Origin: an uncultured Acetatifactor sp.
Lineage (GTDB): Bacteria > Bacillota > Clostridia > Lachnospirales > Lachnospiraceae
Direction of reading: 5' to 3'
DNA length: 28,165 nt
NCBI GenBank assembly: GCA_904501885.1
Contig: CAJGCP010000027.1
Location: 1 to 28,165 of the forward strand
In this document: positions 24,224 to 28,165 of the stretch, piece by piece
Layout of the letters: every line of letters starts with the position of its first letter
Numbering within the stretch: position 1 is the first letter of the stretch
Program-made: the position numbers and the translations under genes
The notes under the pieces: model-generated
What the model saw: the letters and a program-made list of their open reading frames with translations, nothing else
Told to the model about the DNA's origin: nothing
The model's database searches: none

Positions 24224-26143
24224 TTGCGTAAAGGAAGGAAAGGATTGACATCACAAGAGAAAACGGTTTTAAAATTGATGGCATGTTTATATGCATGCTT
24301 ATTTTTAGGTATTTGTGTGTTTTTAAGATTGCTTATTTTCTTTGTGCCGGACATGCAGGGGTCCTTTGACATTTTACATATTCCGGTGGTGGAACATTTG
24401 AAAAATGTCTGGGTGATATCTTCTGATGATAATGGCATGGTTGCCTTCGTGGAGGGGGAACGGAAAGAATATGAATGGACCTCCTTTGCAGACAGGCCAG
24501 GAGAAAATGTTGAATTTGTTGCCGACATAAAAATAGTAGATGGCAAAGTAAAAACTGTGCATAAGAAAGCGGAGATTATCAGTGGCAAAGTCATTCGTTA
24601 TGATGGACAAAGTGTAGAAATAGAAGGACATGGAAGCATTCCTCTTTCTCAGGAATATAAAGGCTATCGGCTATATAAAGAGTTGGAAATGTGCACAGTG
24701 AAGGAATTGCCATTTGGATACTCTTTTGCGGATTTTTGTGTGGAAGATGGAGAAATTTGTGCCCTGCTTTTGGTGCGTGAGGATGTGATGAGTAATATCC
24801 GTGTCTTATTGAAACAAGAACAATCCGGTGGTATTTTTCATGATTGGATTAAAGTTTCCTGTGATGCAGATATCAATATTCTTGTGAATGGACAAGTGGT
24901 TGAGACCTGTCCCCGGGATGCCACCATTTCTTTTGATGGGAATGATAAAGACAAACAAACCATGCAGGAAATCGGGCGGATTCAAATTGTACCTGCCACT
25001 TTGAGTGCGCGAATGAATGTGAAATCAGCATCTGCTGAAGAGGGAAGGAAGTACAGAGGGACAATAGAACTGTTTTTTGCAGAGGAGGGAATTGTGGTTG
25101 TCAATGAACTTCCATTGGAAGAGTACCTGTACAGTGTAGTGCCCAGTGAAATGCCCGCTTCTTACCCTGCGGATGCTTTGCAGGCACAGGCTATTTGTGC
25201 ACGGACTTATGCTTACACACACTTGCTCCGGGCCGGATATCCTGCCTATGGAGCCCATGTGGACGATAGTACCTCGTATCAAGTGTATAATCATATTCAG
25301 GAGCAGGAAAGCACCACAGAAGCGGTCCGCGCCACCTATGGAAAAATTTTATTTGGGCCGGATAATTCACCTGCATCCACTTTTTATTATTCCACTTCCT
25401 GTGGTGTGGGGGCGGATACCAATGTATGGAAGACGGAAGAAGCAAAGACAATTACCTATATCAAGTCCGATGTATTAAATCCGGATAGGCAGAAGAATGA
25501 TACAATGACAGCAGGAACAGGTGCGATAGAAAATTCATTAAATCTGTTGAATGAGGACTTTGAGACTTATATTACTTCTGTAAATGAAGAGGATTTTGAG
25601 GCAAATGAGCCATGGTACCGTTGGACCTACGAAGTGAAGGGAATAGAAGCAAAAGAGATGTTTCGCAGATTGCAGACCCGGTATCACGCAAATAACAAAC
25701 TGGTGTTGACTTGGAACAAAGGTAGAAATGAATATGAGAGTAAAAACTTAAAGGAATTTCGCACCATATCAAATCTATGGGTTGAAAAGAGAGGACCGGG
25801 TGGATATGCAGACGAATTGATCATAGAAACGGACAAAGGGAAATTCAAGTTAATTTCCGAGCACAATATCAGATATGTGTTAAATGATGGGAAGGCAAAG
25901 GTCATCTTACAGAATGGTAAAGAAGTAGAAAGTAAAAACCTGCTGCCCAGTGGATTCTTTGCGATTGAGCCATCTTTTAAAAGCAAACAATTAACAGGAT
26001 ATCGTCTTTTAGGCGGCGGATTTGGTCATGGTGTGGGAATGAGTCAGAACGGAGCCAAGAACATGGCCCTGAAAGGGTACACGGTATCGGATATTATTTC
26101 GTTTTTTTATACAAACTGTGAAGTCAAAAATATTTATTCTTGA
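24224..26143 (+). CDS. SpoIID/LytB-domain protein with long N-terminal extension
   Basis: The C-terminal half is a SpoIID-type peptidoglycan lytic transglycosylase domain. It has NELPLEEYLYSVVPSEMP with the likely catalytic Glu, an AQAICARTYA helix, YYSTSCG, and GGGFGHGVGMSQNGA near the end. One N-terminal membrane helix lies at about residues 16-41. Between helix and catalytic domain is an extension of about 220 residues of unrecognised fold, making the protein nearly twice the size of Bacillus SpoIID. The start is ambiguous. TTG 24224 has AAGGAGG (24212-24218) five bases upstream and is given here (639 residues). ATG 24209, in the same frame, would add five residues and lacks a good site. 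No sporulation gene lies nearby, so a vegetative cell-wall role is possible. Confidence 0.85.
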   Translation: MRKGRKGLTSQEKTVLKLMACLYACLFLGICVFLRLLIFFVPDMQGSFDILHIPVVEHLKNVWVISSDDNGMVAFVEGERKEYEWTSFADRPGENVEFVADIKIVDGKVKTVHKKAEIISGKVIRYDGQSVEIEGHGSIPLSQEYKGYRLYKELEMCTVKELPFGYSFADFCVEDGEICALLLVREDVMSNIRVLLKQEQSGGIFHDWIKVSCDADINILVNGQVVETCPRDATISFDGNDKDKQTMQEIGRIQIVPATLSARMNVKSASAEEGRKYRGTIELFFAEEGIVVVNELPLEEYLYSVVPSEMPASYPADALQAQAICARTYAYTHLLRAGYPAYGAHVDDSTSYQVYNHIQEQESTTEAVRATYGKILFGPDNSPASTFYYSTSCGVGADTNVWKTEEAKTITYIKSDVLNPDRQKNDTMTAGTGAIENSLNLLNEDFETYITSVNEEDFEANEPWYRWTYEVKGIEAKEMFRRLQTRYHANNKLVLTWNKGRNEYESKNLKEFRTISNLWVEKRGPGGYADELIIETDKGKFKLISEHNIRYVLNDGKAKVILQNGKEVESKNLLPSGFFAIEPSFKSKQLTGYRLLGGGFGHGVGMSQNGAKNMALKGYTVSDIISFFYTNCEVKNIYS

Positions 26144-26168
26144 CTTTTTTCGTTGAACTCATTATCAT
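26140..26168 (+). promoter_or_regulatory. Promoter of the pheST leader
   Basis: TTGACT (26140-26145) overlaps the stop codon of the SpoIID-type gene, and TATCAT (26163-26168) follows after 17 bases. Transcription would begin near 26175, giving a leader of about 285 nt. Confidence 0.65.
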
Positions 26169-26174
26169 AAGAAA

Positions 26175-26422
26175 AGATAAATGCATTGAAGGTGTCAAGT
26201 AGTGGTTTATTTTCTTACAGAGAGAGGAAGTCGTCGGCTGGAAATTTCCTCAAGTTCAGGTAAATCATGAATTTCCCACCGGAGCTGCTCGTGTGAAGAA
26301 TTTTGTGTAGTGCGAGCCGTGTGACACGCGTTAAGTGTAATGAAGCGCCTGTGTAAACAGGAATCAGGGTGGTACCGCGGATTTATTCGTCCCTTACAGT
26401 GAGAACTGTAAGGGATTTTTTA
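26175..26422 (+). promoter_or_regulatory. T-box leader sensing tRNA-Phe, controlling pheS-pheT
   Basis: The T-box sequence AGGGTGGTACCGCGG (26366-26380) forms the antiterminator that reads the acceptor end of uncharged tRNA. Stem I is visible. GGTG (26191-26194) pairs with CACC (26277-26280). The specifier loop is AGTA (26198-26201) facing GAATTTC (26269-26275). Above it, GGTTTA (26204-26209) pairs with TAAATC (26261-26266), and distally GAGGAA (26224-26229) with TTCCTC (26246-26251). The AGAGAGAGG start of the distal part is typical. The specifier triplet reads TTC (26273-26275) or TTT (26272-26274), both phenylalanine, in agreement with the downstream gene. Stem III is probably CCTGT-GTAA-ACAGG just before the antiterminator. 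Low charged tRNA-Phe should allow readthrough. Confidence 0.94.
26390..26422 (+). terminator. Regulated terminator of the pheST T-box
   Basis: TCCCTTACAGT (26390-26400) pairs perfectly with ACTGTAAGGGA (26405-26415) around GAGA, followed by TTTTTT. It is alternative to the antiterminator. Confidence 0.93.
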
Positions 26423-26463
26423 TTGCATTCAAAAGTAAGACTTTACGAAGAAAGGAAAAGAAC

Positions 26464-27483
26464 ATGAAAGCAAGATTAGAAGAGATTAAAGCACAAGCAC
26501 TTGCTCAAATTGCAGCAGCAGATTCTATGGAAGGCTTAAATGCTATACGTGTGGCTGTGCTGGGAAAGAAAGGAGAACTTACTGAGGTTCTGAAATCTAT
26601 GAAAGATGTGGCACCGGAAGACCGTCCTATGGTTGGTCAGATAGTGAATGAGACCAGAAGTGCAATTGAATTGGAATTAGATACGAAGAAGGCGCAAATG
26701 GAAAAAGACCTGCGCGAAGCCAAAATGAAGGCAGAAGTGATTGATGTTACATTGCCGGCTAAGAAATCTGAACTTGGTCATAGACATCCTAATACCATCG
26801 CATTGGAAGAAGTAGAGAGAATCTTCATTGGTATGGGATATGAAGTGGTAGAAGGACCTGAAGTGGAAAAGGATTATTATAACTTCGAAGCGTTGAATAT
26901 TCCTGCAGACCATCCTGCAAAGGACGAGCAGGACACCTTTTATATCACAGGGGACATTTTGCTTCGTACACAGACCTCCGGCGTGCAGGTGCATGAGATG
27001 GAAAAGGGCAAATTACCTATCAGAATGTTGGCTCCCGGAAGAGTGTTCCGTTCCGATGAAGTGGATGCCACGCATTCCCCTTCTTTCCATCAGATTGAAG
27101 GTCTGGTAATCGACAAAAATATTACCTTTGCTGACTTGAAGGGCACTTTGGCAGAGTTTGCCAAAGCTTTGTTTGGAGAGCAGACCAAGGTAAAATTCCG
27201 TCCCCATCATTTCCCCTTCACTGAACCCAGTGCGGAAATGGATGTGACCTGCTTTAAGTGTGGTGGTAGCGGATGCCGTTTCTGTAAGGGTAGCGGCTGG
27301 ATAGAGATTCTAGGATGCGGAATGGTACATCCCCATGTATTGGAGATGAGCAATATTGACCCTGAAGAATATACCGGATTTGCCTTCGGTGTGGGCTTAG
27401 AGCGTATTGCACTTCTGAAGTATGAAATTGACGATATGCGTTTGCTTTATGAGAATGATGTTCGTTTCCTGAAGCAATTCTAA
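26464..27483 (+). CDS. pheS: Phenylalanyl-tRNA synthetase alpha subunit
   Basis: This 339-residue protein is the catalytic subunit of the alpha2beta2 enzyme that charges tRNA-Phe. It has the N-terminal coiled-coil arm that binds tRNA (about 1-90), then the class II core. The core includes GYEVVEGPEVEKDYYNFEALN, RTQTSGVQVHEME and the motif 2 region FRSDEVDATHSPSFHQIEG. A Cys-rich CFKCGGSGCRFCKGSGW segment precedes motif 3, GFAFGVGLERIALLKY. Length is normal. AAAGGA lies ahead of the ATG. It is the first gene of the T-box-controlled pheST pair. Confidence 0.98.
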   Translation: MKARLEEIKAQALAQIAAADSMEGLNAIRVAVLGKKGELTEVLKSMKDVAPEDRPMVGQIVNETRSAIELELDTKKAQMEKDLREAKMKAEVIDVTLPAKKSELGHRHPNTIALEEVERIFIGMGYEVVEGPEVEKDYYNFEALNIPADHPAKDEQDTFYITGDILLRTQTSGVQVHEMEKGKLPIRMLAPGRVFRSDEVDATHSPSFHQIEGLVIDKNITFADLKGTLAEFAKALFGEQTKVKFRPHHFPFTEPSAEMDVTCFKCGGSGCRFCKGSGWIEILGCGMVHPHVLEMSNIDPEEYTGFAFGVGLERIALLKYEIDDMRLLYENDVRFLKQF

Positions 27484-27511
27484 AAATAACGAAGATAGAG
27501 AGGATATTGAT

Positions 27512-28165
27512 ATGAATACAGGATTATCATGGATTAAAGCATATGTACCTGAGCTTGACTGTACCGATCAGGAATACTGTGATGCAATGACTTTGAGCGG
27601 TACCAAAGTGGAAGGCTTTGAGAGAAGAGATAAAAACTTAGAGAAAATTGTAGTTGGTCAGATATTGGAAATAGAAAGACATCCCGACGCAGATAAATTG
27701 ATTATTTGCCAGGTGAATGTGGGCACTGAAACCATTCAAATCGTAACAGGCGCGCCTAATGTAAAAGTTGGTGATAAAGTGCCTGTTGTATTGGATGGCG
27801 GTAAAGTGGCTGGAGGCCACGATGGCGGTCCTCTTCCCGAAGATGGCATTACCATCAAGGCAGGCAAGCTTCGCGGCATTCCTTCCTGCGGTATGATGTG
27901 TTCCATCGAAGAATTGGGAAGCGACAGAAATATGTATCCCGAAGCTCCCGAACTGGGAATTTACATCTTCGGTGACGATGCGGTAGTAGGAAGCGATGCT
28001 GTAGAATTACTTGGATTGCACGACACCGTTTTCGAGTACGAAATCACCAGTAACCGTGTGGACTGCTACAGTGTTCTGGGTGTGGCAAGAGAAGCTGCAG
28101 CAACTTTTAAGAAACCTTTTGTTCCCCCTGTGATAAAAGAGACCGGCAATGGGGAAGATGTGAAT
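27512..28165 (+). CDS. pheT: Phenylalanyl-tRNA synthetase beta subunit, N-terminal part (3' end outside window)
   Basis: The first 218 codons of PheT are open to the window edge; the full protein is usually about 800 residues. The start MNTGLSWIKAYV is characteristic. Residues about 40-150 form the tRNA-binding OB-fold domain (VGQILEIERHPDADKLIICQV, then GAPNVKVGDKVPV). The last visible part (ITSNRVDCYSVLGVARE) begins the B5/B3-type region that carries editing elsewhere in the protein. GAGAGGATA precedes the ATG. It lies 28 bases after pheS under the same T-box. Confidence 0.97.
   Translation, partial: MNTGLSWIKAYVPELDCTDQEYCDAMTLSGTKVEGFERRDKNLEKIVVGQILEIERHPDADKLIICQVNVGTETIQIVTGAPNVKVGDKVPVVLDGGKVAGGHDGGPLPEDGITIKAGKLRGIPSCGMMCSIEELGSDRNMYPEAPELGIYIFGDDAVVGSDAVELLGLHDTVFEYEITSNRVDCYSVLGVAREAAATFKKPFVPPVIKETGNGEDVN

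Overview
The window looks like a chromosomal segment of an anaerobic, low-to-mid GC Firmicute, most likely a Lachnospiraceae-type Clostridium relative. The grounds are strong AGGAGG ribosome-binding sites, a T-box in front of pheST, the cmk-ispH-rpsA order, a biotin-dependent sodium-pump decarboxylase operon, an Rnf-type protein, and SpoIID and ATP-PEPCK homologues. The assignment rests on gene content and sequence character only. Every gene except one (15167-16264) is on the + strand. I see no mobile element, CRISPR array, tRNA or rRNA.

Layout. 1-386 is the 3' end of alaS. It is followed by monocistronic rpsU with its own promoter and terminator (436-757). 857-4378 carries a D-Ala-D-Ala carboxypeptidase, a membrane-anchored metallophosphoesterase and scpA-scpB. 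4465-9980 is a closed five-gene unit encoding a CoA-type carboxyltransferase, a lipoprotein/OadG-like subunit, a biotin carrier, an OadB sodium pump and a pyruvate-type carboxyltransferase without a biotin domain. 10134-15088 holds an RpiR regulator, a BaiN/HI0933-type flavoprotein, cmk, ispH and a four-repeat S1 protein. A lone YprB-like RNase H-fold gene lies on the - strand. 16397-21958 holds an RnfC-RnfD fusion, thrC and an aminopeptidase P. 22075-23837 is pckA with its own promoter and terminator. 23901-24143 is a probable 6S RNA and its terminator. 24224-26143 is a large SpoIID-family protein. 26140-28165 is the promoter, Phe T-box leader, pheS and the start of pheT.

How the genes may work together. 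The pump operon, the Rnf-like fusion and pckA all touch the PEP/pyruvate/oxaloacetate node or the membrane ion and redox balance of an anaerobe. The pump operon has both acyl-CoA-type and pyruvate-type carboxyltransferases but only one biotin carrier and one membrane pump. This suggests carboxyl transfer between a CoA ester and pyruvate/oxaloacetate with a sodium-coupled release valve. The Rnf-like protein keeps its two 4Fe-4S motifs, but the flavin-binding signatures of both halves look lost. These two loci are the most unusual content. The rest is largely housekeeping.
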